DNA of 64,000 bases. Origin: Alteromonas_E sp965248545 (GTDB taxonomy: Bacteria > Pseudomonadota > Gammaproteobacteria > Enterobacterales > Alteromonadaceae). The notes beneath the pieces were generated by a model. It had not been told where the DNA came from. It was given only the letters and a program-made list of their open reading frames with translations, and ran no database searches. A program made the position numbers and the translations under genes. Location of the stretch: assembly GCA_965248545.1 (NCBI GenBank), contig OZ252110.1, positions 2,728,001 to 2,792,000 of the forward strand, given 5' to 3'. This document shows positions 1 to 8,349 of this stretch, piece after piece; position 1 is the first letter of the stretch; every line of letters starts with the position of its first letter.

Positions 1-21
1 GGGTGCTCAGGAGCAATTTGC

Positions 22-903
22 ATGCAACGTAAGGGAATCATTTTGGCTGGAGGAGCAGGGTCTCGTTTGCACCCCTTGACTCAAGTTGTCAGTAAGCAAC
101 TGATGCCTGTTTATGATAAGCCCATGATTTATTACCCGTTATCAACGTTAATGTTGGCGGGTATTGAAGATATTCTGGTTATCTCAACTCCTGAAGAGTC
201 ACACCGTTTCCAACAATTACTGGGCGACGGCAATCAACTGGGCATCAATATCTCCTATGCCACACAACCGTCACCTGACGGCCTCGCTCAGGCCTTCATC
301 ATTGGTGAGCGGTTTATCGGCAATGACCCAGTGACCTTGATTCTAGGAGATAACATTTTCTACGGGCACGAGTTACAGGATACGCTTACGTCTTTGGCAA
401 GTGAAACCACCGGTGCCACGGTGTTTGGTTATCACGTTAACGATCCTGAGCGCTATGGTGTTGTGGAGTTTGACGAAGATTGGAAAGCCATTTCAATTGA
501 AGAAAAACCACTCAAACCAAAATCGAACTACGCGGTAACTGGCTTATACTTTTACGACAATTTAGTCGTGGATATTGCAAAACAGATCAAACCATCAAGC
601 CGTGGCGAGTTAGAAATTACAGACGTGAATAGCGTTTATCTTGCGCAGCAAACCCTGAGCGTTAAGTTAATGGGGCGAGGCTCAGCATGGTTAGATACTG
701 GCACAATTGACAGTTTATTAGACGCTTCGAACTACATTGCTGCAATCGAGAAACGCCAAGGGCTGAAAATTTGTTGTCCTGAGGAAATAGCCTACCGAAA
801 AGGGTTTATCAGTAAAGAACAATTATCAGGATTGGCAAAACCCCTGATTAAGAGTGGGTATGGAAAATACCTAATGAAAATTTTAAGTGAGAGAACCAAG
901 TAA
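22..903 (+). CDS. rmlA: Glucose-1-phosphate thymidylyltransferase
   Basis: Makes dTDP-glucose from dTTP and glucose-1-phosphate, the first step of dTDP-L-rhamnose synthesis in the cytoplasm. The nucleotide-binding loop GGAGSRLHPLT sits at residues 10-20, and LILGDNIFYG and WLDTGT are typical of the RmlA family. At 293 residues it has the usual length. The ATG is preceded by CAGGAG at 8-13, a good ribosome binding site. The stop codon abuts the ATG of rmlC, so this is the first visible gene of a compact rmlA-C-D-B operon. Any promoter lies upstream of the window. The assignment is secure. Confidence 0.96.
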   Translation: MQRKGIILAGGAGSRLHPLTQVVSKQLMPVYDKPMIYYPLSTLMLAGIEDILVISTPEESHRFQQLLGDGNQLGINISYATQPSPDGLAQAFIIGERFIGNDPVTLILGDNIFYGHELQDTLTSLASETTGATVFGYHVNDPERYGVVEFDEDWKAISIEEKPLKPKSNYAVTGLYFYDNLVVDIAKQIKPSSRGELEITDVNSVYLAQQTLSVKLMGRGSAWLDTGTIDSLLDASNYIAAIEKRQGLKICCPEEIAYRKGFISKEQLSGLAKPLIKSGYGKYLMKILSERTK

Positions 904-1458
904 ATGGAAGTGATTGATGTTGCTCTAGGTGATGTAAAGCTTATAGCACCTAAAGTATTTGGTGACGAACGTGGCTATTTTATGGAGACGTTTCGCGAAC
1001 AATGGTTTCGTGAACATTGCGCTGATGTCGCGTTAGTTCAAGACAACCATTCGTTATCACAGCAAGGAACGCTCAGAGGTTTGCACTACCAAACCGAACA
1101 AACCCAAGGAAAACTGGTGCGCGTTATTGCGGGTGAGGTGTTTGATGTTGCGGTCGATATGCGAAAATCATCGCCGACCTTTGGACAATGGTATGGGGCA
1201 TTGCTATCAGCCGAAAACAAACGGCAGCTTTGGGTGCCCGCTGGATTCGCACATGGGTTTTATGTTACCAGCGCGACCGCTGAGTTTACGTATAAGTGTA
1301 GCGATTATTATCATCCACAATCAGAAGTGTCGATTCGCTATGACGACAAGGACTTAAACATCGAGTGGCCATTGGTCAACGGCCAACAACCGTCATTATC
1401 AGCAAAAGACAAAGACGGTGTCGCGTTCTCGCAAGCGTATGCGTTTGAGGGCGTATGA
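904..1458 (+). CDS. rmlC: dTDP-4-dehydrorhamnose 3,5-epimerase
   Basis: Epimerises dTDP-4-keto-6-deoxyglucose at C3 and C5, the third step of dTDP-L-rhamnose synthesis. Family features visible are FGDERGYFMETF near residue 20, the catalytic-histidine segment LRGLHYQ near residue 59, and VPAGFAHGF near residue 113. The length of 184 residues is normal for RmlC. It starts directly after the rmlA stop codon and its last bases overlap the start of rmlD, which implies translational coupling. The assignment is secure. Confidence 0.96.
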   Translation: MEVIDVALGDVKLIAPKVFGDERGYFMETFREQWFREHCADVALVQDNHSLSQQGTLRGLHYQTEQTQGKLVRVIAGEVFDVAVDMRKSSPTFGQWYGALLSAENKRQLWVPAGFAHGFYVTSATAEFTYKCSDYYHPQSEVSIRYDDKDLNIEWPLVNGQQPSLSAKDKDGVAFSQAYAFEGV

Positions 1459-2330
1459 TAGTAGTCATAGGTAAAAGTGGCCAGCTCGCGCGAGCCTGTG
1501 CTGAGTTGTTTAAACAACAACGCGTTGCACATGTTTGTTTGGGACGGGAAGACATTAATATTCTGGACTCAGACTCGATTCAAACAGTGTTAGGGGCCTA
1601 TCAGGAGATTGGCGCAATCATTAATGCATCTGCATACACTGCGGTAGACAAAGCCGAGTCTGAGCAATCTCAAGCTACAGCGATCAACGCTACAGCGGTT
1701 GATTTACTGTACGCGTACGCCTTGTCGGTTAATGCCTTCTTTGTTCATGTTTCAACCGATTATGTGTTTTCAGGTCAAGCCAATACACCGTATTTACCTG
1801 ACGCAGGCTATCAACCCATCAACGCTTACGGTAAGAGTAAGATGTTAGGAGAGCAAGCCATAAATGCACGCGATCCAGAGGGGGCGTGTATTTTGCGGAC
1901 AAGTTGGGTGTATTCAGAGTTTGGGAATAACTTCGTTAAAACTATGCTGCGCCTCTTTGCCGAACGTGACCAGCTCAACGTAATAATGGACCAAGTCGGC
2001 TCACCGACGTCTGCACATACCTTGGCAATGACGTGTTATGAGGTTGCCAAACAAAGGCTTAGCGGTACTCATCACGTCTGTGACCTAGGAGTGACGAGTT
2101 GGTTCGATTTTGCTCAAAACATTCACCGCCAAGCCACACACATGGGTTTTGAATTAAATAACGTAGAAATTTTACCAATCTCTACTCAAGACTACCCGAC
2201 ACCGGCTACAAGACCTCACTACAGTGTGTTGGATACCCGCTCATTGCGAGCAAACGCAACATCGTTAGCCTTGCCGTATTGGCAAGACGCGTTAACAGAT
2301 GTGCTAGAACGAATCAAAAAGGTAAGTTAA
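1455..2330 (+). CDS. rmlD: dTDP-4-dehydrorhamnose reductase
   Basis: NAD(P)H-dependent short-chain reductase that completes dTDP-L-rhamnose. The N-terminal dinucleotide loop is GKSGQLA (residues 6-12). STDYVFSG and the YGKSKMLGE segment supply the Tyr-x3-Lys catalytic pair, and RTSWVYSEFG is also typical of RmlD. It is 291 residues long. The ATG overlaps the rmlC stop in an ATGA arrangement. The 3' end is followed after eight bases by the ATG of rmlB. The assignment is secure. Confidence 0.95.
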   Translation: MIVVIGKSGQLARACAELFKQQRVAHVCLGREDINILDSDSIQTVLGAYQEIGAIINASAYTAVDKAESEQSQATAINATAVDLLYAYALSVNAFFVHVSTDYVFSGQANTPYLPDAGYQPINAYGKSKMLGEQAINARDPEGACILRTSWVYSEFGNNFVKTMLRLFAERDQLNVIMDQVGSPTSAHTLAMTCYEVAKQRLSGTHHVCDLGVTSWFDFAQNIHRQATHMGFELNNVEILPISTQDYPTPATRPHYSVLDTRSLRANATSLALPYWQDALTDVLERIKKVS

Positions 2331-2338
2331 CTAACGCT

Positions 2339-3412
2339 ATGCAATCATCGAAATCCATACTTGTCACCGGGGCTGCTGGCTTCATAGGTGTTAACTTTGT
2401 CCGGTATTGGTTGGACAAGCATATTGACGACCGCATCGTCGTGTTAGATGCATTGACTTACTCGGGCAATTACGAGAGCGTCAGACCATTAGAAAGTAAC
2501 CCTCATTTTACGTTTGTTCAGGGTGATATTTGCGATCAAGACTTAGTGGAGCGACTGCTTAGCGAACACACGATTGATACCATTGTTCATTTTGCGGCGG
2601 AGTCACATGTTGATAAGTCAATTAGCGGGCCTAAACAGTTCATCACGACCAATATTATGGGCACCTTCGCATTACTTGAGGCCGCGCGGAAGTTGTGGTT
2701 GGGCGATAATCCAATCGTTCCAAAGCACCGTTTTCATCACGTCAGTACAGATGAAGTGTATGGTACATTAGAGCTAGACGAGCCGGCATTCACTGAATCG
2801 ACGCCGTACGCGCCAAATTCACCTTATTCGGCCAGTAAAGCCGCGAGTGATCATCTCGTCAGGGCGTACTTACACACTTATGGTCTCCAGGTTACGACCA
2901 GCAATTGCTCGAACAACTATGGACCGTATCACTATCCTGAAAAGCTCATCCCGCTAGTGTTAACCAACATCTTGTATGACCGTCCACTGCCGGTATATGG
3001 CGACGGACAGCAAATTCGTGACTGGCTTTACGTTGAAGACCATGCGCGAGGCATCGAGTTGATTCTCAAAGATGGGGTCGTCGGGGAGTGTTATAACATT
3101 GGCGGCATAAACGAATGGGCGAATATCGACATTGTCAAACTACTGTGTGAATTGGTGGATCGAGCTTTTGCCAAAAATCCTGAGCTACTCAAACAATTTC
3201 CCAACGCGCAGAAGGCTTCAGTCGGGGCTTCTAGCGACCTAATTACCTATGTGACTGACCGGCCAGGGCACGATCGTCGCTATGCAATTGATCCGACCAA
3301 GAGTCGGACCGAACTCAATTATGAGCCGGTGGAGAGTTTTGAAACGGGGATTCAGAAAACCGTTGATTGGTATTTGAACAATGCTGCATGGTGGCAGCCA
3401 TTGTTGAAGTAA
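2339..3412 (+). CDS. rmlB: dTDP-glucose 4,6-dehydratase
   Basis: Converts dTDP-glucose to dTDP-4-keto-6-deoxyglucose with a tightly bound NAD. The Rossmann loop GAAGFIGVNFV begins about 10 residues from the chosen start. The HVSTDEVYG segment and the YSASKAASD segment carry the catalytic Thr-Asp-Glu and Tyr-x3-Lys residues. An upstream in-frame start at 2279 lies inside rmlD and would add an unrelated 20-residue leader, so the ATG at 2339 is preferred. That gives 357 residues, the normal family length. It is the last gene of the rhamnose operon. The order A-C-D-B differs from the B-D-A-C order of enteric bacteria. Confidence 0.95.
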   Translation: MQSSKSILVTGAAGFIGVNFVRYWLDKHIDDRIVVLDALTYSGNYESVRPLESNPHFTFVQGDICDQDLVERLLSEHTIDTIVHFAAESHVDKSISGPKQFITTNIMGTFALLEAARKLWLGDNPIVPKHRFHHVSTDEVYGTLELDEPAFTESTPYAPNSPYSASKAASDHLVRAYLHTYGLQVTTSNCSNNYGPYHYPEKLIPLVLTNILYDRPLPVYGDGQQIRDWLYVEDHARGIELILKDGVVGECYNIGGINEWANIDIVKLLCELVDRAFAKNPELLKQFPNAQKASVGASSDLITYVTDRPGHDRRYAIDPTKSRTELNYEPVESFETGIQKTVDWYLNNAAWWQPLLK

Positions 3413-3415
3413 AAG

Positions 3416-3432
3416 GGCTCGCATGAGCCTTT
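3416..3432 (+). terminator. Weak hairpin after rmlB
   Basis: GGCTC at 3416-3420 pairs with GAGCC at 3425-3429 across a four-base loop, flanked by AAAA and TTT. It begins three bases after the rmlB stop codon. The stem is short and the T run is only three bases, so termination may be partial and some transcripts could read into the next gene group. The following gap (3433-3652) is A+T-rich. I saw no gene there and no ops/JUMPstart (GGCGGTAG) element. Confidence 0.4.
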
Positions 3433-3652
3433 AACCGAAAACTAACGCCTAATTGTGCTAGATTCTTGTCACTGACTATTGTTATACTCCCCTGCGCATG
3501 GAAGCATGGGCCTGAAGTGGACATTAATTAGCATTTTGTGAGCAACAGCTCACTATATCCATTCGACGTGGTAACCATACAATTAGAACAATAAGAACAA
3601 GTATTCAGGGGCTAATTGGGCACCGAAGTAACTGCAAGGAACACTAGAGTAT

Positions 3653-4720
3653 ATGTTTGCACACTTGGAATTTATTCCATTATTCACTGCATTTTTCGTT
3701 GCGGTGATTCTTCTTATTTTGATGACACCATTCGCACACCAGCTTGGTTTGGTTGACCATCCAAATACTGCACGCAAACAACACGCCGGCGTAATTCCTC
3801 TTACCGGTGGCGTATCAATTTTCGGGGCGGTTCTAATTGCCAGCATCATGACAGATGTTTGGATTAAAAACGGTTCGTGGTTTTTCACCGCATCATTTTT
3901 TATCGTCCTGCTCGGAATGCTGGACGACAAATTCGATCTAAGCCCAAAGGGCCGTCTGATTTGTCAATTTTGCGTCGCAGCTATCATGGCTTTGGCTGCA
4001 CAGAATTACATTACCTCTGTTGGGAATATTTTTGGCAGCGGCGAAGTCAGCTTTGATTTGGCTGGATATTTCTTCACATTGATTTGTGTCGTCGGGGTCA
4101 TCAATGCATTCAACATGATTGATGGAATCGATGGTCTAGCCGGAGGTATTAGTTTAATCGTGCTGCTTGCCGTGGTCTTTTTATTGGTCGCTGGTGGTAA
4201 AGGCCAAGCGATCATGGCACCAATGTTGATTGTTGCTGCACTGGTACCGTTTTTAGCGTTTAACCTTAGTTGGAAAGGCTTTAAAGGCAACAAGATTTAC
4301 ATGGGTGACAGTGGCAGTATGTTTGTTGGTTTGACCATCGTCTGGCTGATGGTTGATTTTACTCAAGGCCAAGATGCAGCAATGCGACCCATTACGGCGG
4401 TATGGATTATCGGTTTGCCGCTGATGGATATGGCGGCAATCATGTACCGCAGAGCCCGTAAAAACCAGTCGGTTTTGAAGCCTGACCGTCAACATCTCCA
4501 CTTTATCTTTATGCGAGCGGGTTTGTCACCGCGCCGCGCACTTGCAATGATCCTATTGTTGGGTGTTGTTTATGCAGCAATCGGTATCTTAGGGGAACTT
4601 TATCAAGTCCCTGAGTACATAATGTTCTGGAGTTTTATTGCGCTTTTGATTGTTTACAGTGCAGTGTTACAGAATATTTGGACGATTCTAAGGTTTGTTA
4701 GACAAAATATACGCGCATAA
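3653..4720 (+). CDS. WecA/MraY-family undecaprenyl-phosphate sugar-1-phosphate transferase
   Basis: Integral membrane enzyme predicted to start a polysaccharide by moving a HexNAc-1-phosphate from a UDP-sugar to undecaprenyl phosphate. About ten hydrophobic helices are visible. Family motifs are the DD pair in LDDKFDLSPKGR (near residue 90), NAFNMIDGIDGLAGG (near 150), YMGDSGSMFVG (near 218) and a histidine motif DRQHLHF (near 280), as in WecA. At 355 residues the length fits WecA. Its position ahead of an ABC-type capsule export set is notable, because classical KpsMT capsules are not initiated by WecA. GlcNAc is the likely substrate, but another HexNAc is possible. Confidence 0.85.
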   Translation: MFAHLEFIPLFTAFFVAVILLILMTPFAHQLGLVDHPNTARKQHAGVIPLTGGVSIFGAVLIASIMTDVWIKNGSWFFTASFFIVLLGMLDDKFDLSPKGRLICQFCVAAIMALAAQNYITSVGNIFGSGEVSFDLAGYFFTLICVVGVINAFNMIDGIDGLAGGISLIVLLAVVFLLVAGGKGQAIMAPMLIVAALVPFLAFNLSWKGFKGNKIYMGDSGSMFVGLTIVWLMVDFTQGQDAAMRPITAVWIIGLPLMDMAAIMYRRARKNQSVLKPDRQHLHFIFMRAGLSPRRALAMILLLGVVYAAIGILGELYQVPEYIMFWSFIALLIVYSAVLQNIWTILRFVRQNIRA

Positions 4721-4770
4721 CCTAGTGCATCTGTTCCTAACATTGCATGTGTTGAATTAAGCGGTATCAT

Positions 4771-5154
4771 TTGGCACAAATTAAAAGAATGTTAGGGTTT
4801 ATGATTAGAACAATAGCAATGCTGGGTTGTGCGTCGATGATGTTCGCATGCACTTCGGTCGACCAGCCTATCGCACAAATCCCATTAGTTGATGTATCTA
4901 CTAAGCAAGAAGCGGTGGTACCCTCATCTATCCAAGCTATCTTGGACCAAACGCCTTCTCATCACGTCACAAGTGACGCTGGAGAAACGATTACTGCATC
5001 ACCGTTGTTCTATTCTGCACGCGGGAATTATTGTCGTTTTTTGACTCGGCTTACACAGAGAACATTATTTTGTAAGGCGGACAGTGGTGATTGGTTTGAA
5101 GTGCCAGCTGTGCTGTCCAACCTTCAATCCGTCGAAAGAGGCGATAGCGAGTGA
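4771..5154 (+). CDS. Small putative lipoprotein upstream of the polysaccharide export gene
   Basis: A 127-residue protein with an N-terminal hydrophobic stretch ending in MMFAC, which resembles a lipobox with the Cys about 30 residues in. The first possible start is a TTG at 4771. The ATG at 4801 (MIRTIAML) gives a more normal signal length and may be the true start. The mature part has paired cysteines (NYCRF and LFCKAD) in a short C-terminal region. It overlaps the GTG of the next gene by four bases, so it is probably translationally coupled to the KpsD-like protein. I do not recognise the family. A role in assembling the outer-membrane export channel is only an inference from position. Confidence 0.65.
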   Translation: MAQIKRMLGFMIRTIAMLGCASMMFACTSVDQPIAQIPLVDVSTKQEAVVPSSIQAILDQTPSHHVTSDAGETITASPLFYSARGNYCRFLTRLTQRTLFCKADSGDWFEVPAVLSNLQSVERGDSE

Positions 5155-6893
5155 TTAAATTTACAAAAGGCATCATGGCTACCTTGTGTTTGGCGGCAAT
5201 GGCTACACAGGTCGTGGCGCAAAGTTTAACCGAAGAACAATTGCGTCAAGCGCAGCTCGCTTCGCAGTCTCAACAGGTTGATTTGTCACAATACATTCAG
5301 TCTGATGGCAGAAGTACAGGGCGAAACCTGAATACTCCACCAGTGCAAGATATGAGTCTCCCCGAAGAAGAAGGCATCCCCGCACCATTTGGCGCTAACT
5401 TGTTCAAAAGCGGCTATGTTGCCGAGCGTAGTGATGGCTTAAATAGTCAGTATCGAGTTGCGCCAGGTGACAAGATTGCATTACATATGTGGGGGGCAGT
5501 GGTACGTACAGAGGTTGTTACTGTTGACAATCAAGGCAATATATTCGTCCCGGACGTCGGTCCTATCGCTGTCAAAGATGTGCCCGCCGTCAACTTAAAT
5601 GCGGTTGTAACGGACAGTATAAAGCGAATTTACCCCAATAACGTTAATGTATACATCAATTTATTGACCTCTACCCCGGTAAGCGTGTTTGTTGCGGGAC
5701 CGGTTGAACGACCGGGTCAATATGCCGGCTTAGCGTCGGATTCCGTACTCTATTTCTTAACCAGTGCTGGCGGCATTGATTCGTTTAGAGGCAGCTATCG
5801 CAACGTTTCGGTGTTGCGCGAGGGTAAATCGGTCATCACGTACGATATTTATGACTTTCTTAAACAGGGCATGCTCCCGAATTTTTCGTTCAAAGATGGC
5901 GATGTGATATTGGTTGATGAGCAAGGTCCAATGATCACGGTTGAAGGATCCGCGCGCTATCCATTTCGCTTCGAGTTGCAGTCGAAACATCGCTTGGGCA
6001 GTGACTTGGTTAAGTATTCTCGTCCGCTCAATAAAACTACGCATGTTGCCGTAACAGGAAACCGCGCGAGTGGGCCAATTTCTGTTTACGTTCCATTGGA
6101 AGAGTTTCAGAACTTTCAGGTAGAAGATGGCGATGTAGTGCTGTTTAACGATGATATTCGGCCGAATGTTATCAGTGTTCAGATCTCTGGCAGTTATGAA
6201 GGCCCGTCATTCTATACATTGCAGAAGGGAACTCGATTAGTCGATTTACTGAGTCATATTGCGGTAGACCCCAACTCGGCGAATTACAAAAATGTGTATA
6301 TCAAACGCGAAAGCGTTGTTGAACAACAAAAGTATCTGATTGAGCAATCACTTCAACGCCTTGAGCGAAGCGTTTTTACTGCACCTGCTTCGAGTGATGG
6401 TGAAGCGCTTATTCGCTCTCGGGAAGCTCAGTTGGTTGCGGAGTTTATTGAAAGAGCGCGCAAAGTGGAGCCTTTGGGGAAAGTGATTGTCGCAGACAAC
6501 GATAACGTTGCTAACATAAGGCTTGAGCAGGGAGATGAAATTGTCATACCTGAGCACACAGACCTTATTCAAGTTTCCGGTGAAGTGATGATGCCTCAAG
6601 CGTTGGTGTTCAATGACAATGCACGAGTGTCTGACTATATTGCTTGGGCTGCCGGCTTCACAGAACGCGCAGACACCGATCAAATCATCATCGTTCACGC
6701 TAATGGACTGAGTCAATTTGTATCGCTGAATGATAGTAGCTATTGGTTGACATCAGAGCAGAGCAATATGTTGCGACCTGGCGACCAGATATTGGTACTA
6801 CCTAGGGTTGATAATAAGCTAATACAGAGCATTAAAGACATCACTCAGATTTTGTATCAAATCGCCATTACGGCCAACGTCGCGCTTGATTAG
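5151..6893 (+). CDS. kpsD: Polysaccharide export protein, KpsD/Wza (OPX) family
   Basis: Periplasmic or outer-membrane export component expected to carry the polymer from the inner-membrane ABC transporter to the cell surface. A signal peptide ends near VVAQ (residue 24). The Poly_export domain begins at YRVAPGDKIALHMWG (near residue 101) and is followed by SLBB-type repeats (VFVAGPVERPGQYAG, ISVQISGSYEGPSFYTL, IQVSGEVMMPQAL). The length of 580 residues is close to KpsD (about 560) and much longer than Wza. There is no lipobox. It starts at GTG, overlapping the preceding lipoprotein gene, and is followed 15 bases later by the ABC permease gene. Confidence 0.85.
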   Translation: MIKFTKGIMATLCLAAMATQVVAQSLTEEQLRQAQLASQSQQVDLSQYIQSDGRSTGRNLNTPPVQDMSLPEEEGIPAPFGANLFKSGYVAERSDGLNSQYRVAPGDKIALHMWGAVVRTEVVTVDNQGNIFVPDVGPIAVKDVPAVNLNAVVTDSIKRIYPNNVNVYINLLTSTPVSVFVAGPVERPGQYAGLASDSVLYFLTSAGGIDSFRGSYRNVSVLREGKSVITYDIYDFLKQGMLPNFSFKDGDVILVDEQGPMITVEGSARYPFRFELQSKHRLGSDLVKYSRPLNKTTHVAVTGNRASGPISVYVPLEEFQNFQVEDGDVVLFNDDIRPNVISVQISGSYEGPSFYTLQKGTRLVDLLSHIAVDPNSANYKNVYIKRESVVEQQKYLIEQSLQRLERSVFTAPASSDGEALIRSREAQLVAEFIERARKVEPLGKVIVADNDNVANIRLEQGDEIVIPEHTDLIQVSGEVMMPQALVFNDNARVSDYIAWAAGFTERADTDQIIIVHANGLSQFVSLNDSSYWLTSEQSNMLRPGDQILVLPRVDNKLIQSIKDITQILYQIAITANVALD

Positions 6894-6908
6894 ATAAGAG
6901 CGCAGACT

Positions 6909-7700
6909 TTGGCAACCGTTACGCTGCATAAAAGAAGCAAATGGGACATCTGGCGAGATGTGATTTTTGCTTTATTTACACGCGAGATACGCACGGGGTT
7001 TAATGACAAGTTTGGCTTGAGTTGGGCGATCGTCAACCCTGTTGCCTTTGTTGCTGTCCTGTCTTTTTGCCGTGAGGTTCTCAATGGGCCTTACACACAT
7101 ACCATGCCTACTTTTACCTTCATGGCAGTCGGCATTTTGTTTATCCAAAGTTTCTTAAGGACTTTGCAAGCATGTGCGTCATCGGTGAAGAAAAACAAGG
7201 CTTTGTATGCGTTTAGGCAGGTTCAACCGATAAGTGCCGTCATCGCGACGGCAATTTTTGAGTTTATGGTTAAAATATTCTCAGCCGTGAGTATCCTTCT
7301 GATCATGTATTTCCTCGATTTAGAAATCAGCATCACGGATGGATTGTTATTTATAGCTTGTTTCTCCCTTCTCATGATTTTGGCAACTTCTCTAGGCTTG
7401 TTGTTTGGAATCGTAGAACTATTCATAGCGGAAGTCGCTAAAATCAGAGAGATGGCGTCAAGACCCTTATTTTTTGTGTCTGCTACGTTTTTCTCTTTGC
7501 AGGATATCCCAAGGGAGTTTTGGATGTATTTGAACTGGAATCCAATACTCCATGCTATCGAAATCACGCGTTATGCGCTGTTACCTAGTTATGGGTATCA
7601 AGGAGTAAGCTTCGGATATTTGGCTGGCGTCGTGCTCACCGTGTTGTTTTTATCACTGGCCGTGTATTTCGTGTCTTGGAAACAGGCCATAAGTCGATGA
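6909..7700 (+). CDS. kpsM: ABC-2 polysaccharide export permease, KpsM-like
   Basis: Inner-membrane permease of the ABC exporter. Six hydrophobic segments are visible, after an amphipathic N-terminus and the FTREIRTGFNDKFGLSWAIV stretch typical of ABC-2 capsule and O-antigen permeases. It is 263 residues long, as in KpsM. It starts at TTG with an AAGAG sequence eight bases upstream; no better start is present before the first membrane segment. The stop overlaps the ATG of the ATPase gene (ATGA). With the downstream ATPase and PCP protein it forms a KpsMTE-type exporter. Confidence 0.88.
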   Translation: MATVTLHKRSKWDIWRDVIFALFTREIRTGFNDKFGLSWAIVNPVAFVAVLSFCREVLNGPYTHTMPTFTFMAVGILFIQSFLRTLQACASSVKKNKALYAFRQVQPISAVIATAIFEFMVKIFSAVSILLIMYFLDLEISITDGLLFIACFSLLMILATSLGLLFGIVELFIAEVAKIREMASRPLFFVSATFFSLQDIPREFWMYLNWNPILHAIEITRYALLPSYGYQGVSFGYLAGVVLTVLFLSLAVYFVSWKQAISR

Positions 7701-8347
7701 TCAAATTGGATAAGGTCACCAAATACTATCCTAGCCCGTTGGGAAACCAATATATTTTTCGGGATCTCAGCTTCGATATTCCTGCTGGACACAATATTGC
7801 TATTTTGGGGGCCAACGGTGCGGGTAAATCCACACTGTTTAGATTGATTGCCGGCAGTGAATACCCAAACAGGGGTAACATTAGTACCAATAAAAGTTTG
7901 TCTTGGCCAGTTGCCCTGGCTACCGGGATACATCCTCAAATGACAGGCCGAGAAAATGCAAGATTTATTGCTCGCGTAAATGGTGTTAAGAATTTAGAAG
8001 CTTACGAAAAAAGAATTCTGGCATTTTCAGAATTGGGCATTCATTTTGATTTACTTGTCAAAGATTACTCAAGCGGCATGCGCTCTCGTCTCGCATTTGC
8101 GTGCTCGATTAGTATTGATTTTGATGTCTATTTAATTGATGAAGTCACCTCAGTTGGCGATGCCAAATTTAGGAATCGCGCAAAAGATGCTCTGATGGAA
8201 ATCAGCGAGCATGCAAATGTAATTATGGTAAGCCACCAGATGAGCGAATTAAGAAAGTTTTGTGATAGCGCGATTGTGCTAGACAAAGGAAAACTAACGT
8301 TTTACAGCGATCTTGAGCAAGGGATCGAGATTTATCAGGCACTTTAA
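7697..8347 (+). CDS. kpsT: ABC polysaccharide export ATPase, KpsT-like
   Basis: Cytoplasmic ATPase that energises polysaccharide export with the KpsM-like permease. Walker A is GANGAGKST (residues 38-46), the signature is SSGMRSRLAF, Walker B is VYLIDEV followed by the VGD segment, and the switch histidine is in VSHQ. The start at 7697 overlaps the permease stop codon and gives 216 residues, very close to KpsT. An earlier in-frame ATG at 7676 lies inside kpsM and is less likely. There is no C-terminal carbohydrate-binding extension of the Wzt type, so glycan-cap recognition of the O9a kind is not expected. Confidence 0.9.
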   Translation: MIKLDKVTKYYPSPLGNQYIFRDLSFDIPAGHNIAILGANGAGKSTLFRLIAGSEYPNRGNISTNKSLSWPVALATGIHPQMTGRENARFIARVNGVKNLEAYEKRILAFSELGIHFDLLVKDYSSGMRSRLAFACSISIDFDVYLIDEVTSVGDAKFRNRAKDALMEISEHANVIMVSHQMSELRKFCDSAIVLDKGKLTFYSDLEQGIEIYQAL

Positions 8348-8349
8348 GC

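Noticed and set aside
3433..3652. Search for an ops/JUMPstart element ahead of the polysaccharide genes
   Set aside because: No GGCGGTAG-like sequence found, so RfaH-type antitermination is not supported here.
3583..3930. 115-residue minus-strand frame over the start of the WecA-like gene
   Set aside because: Shadow of a clear membrane-transferase frame on the plus strand.
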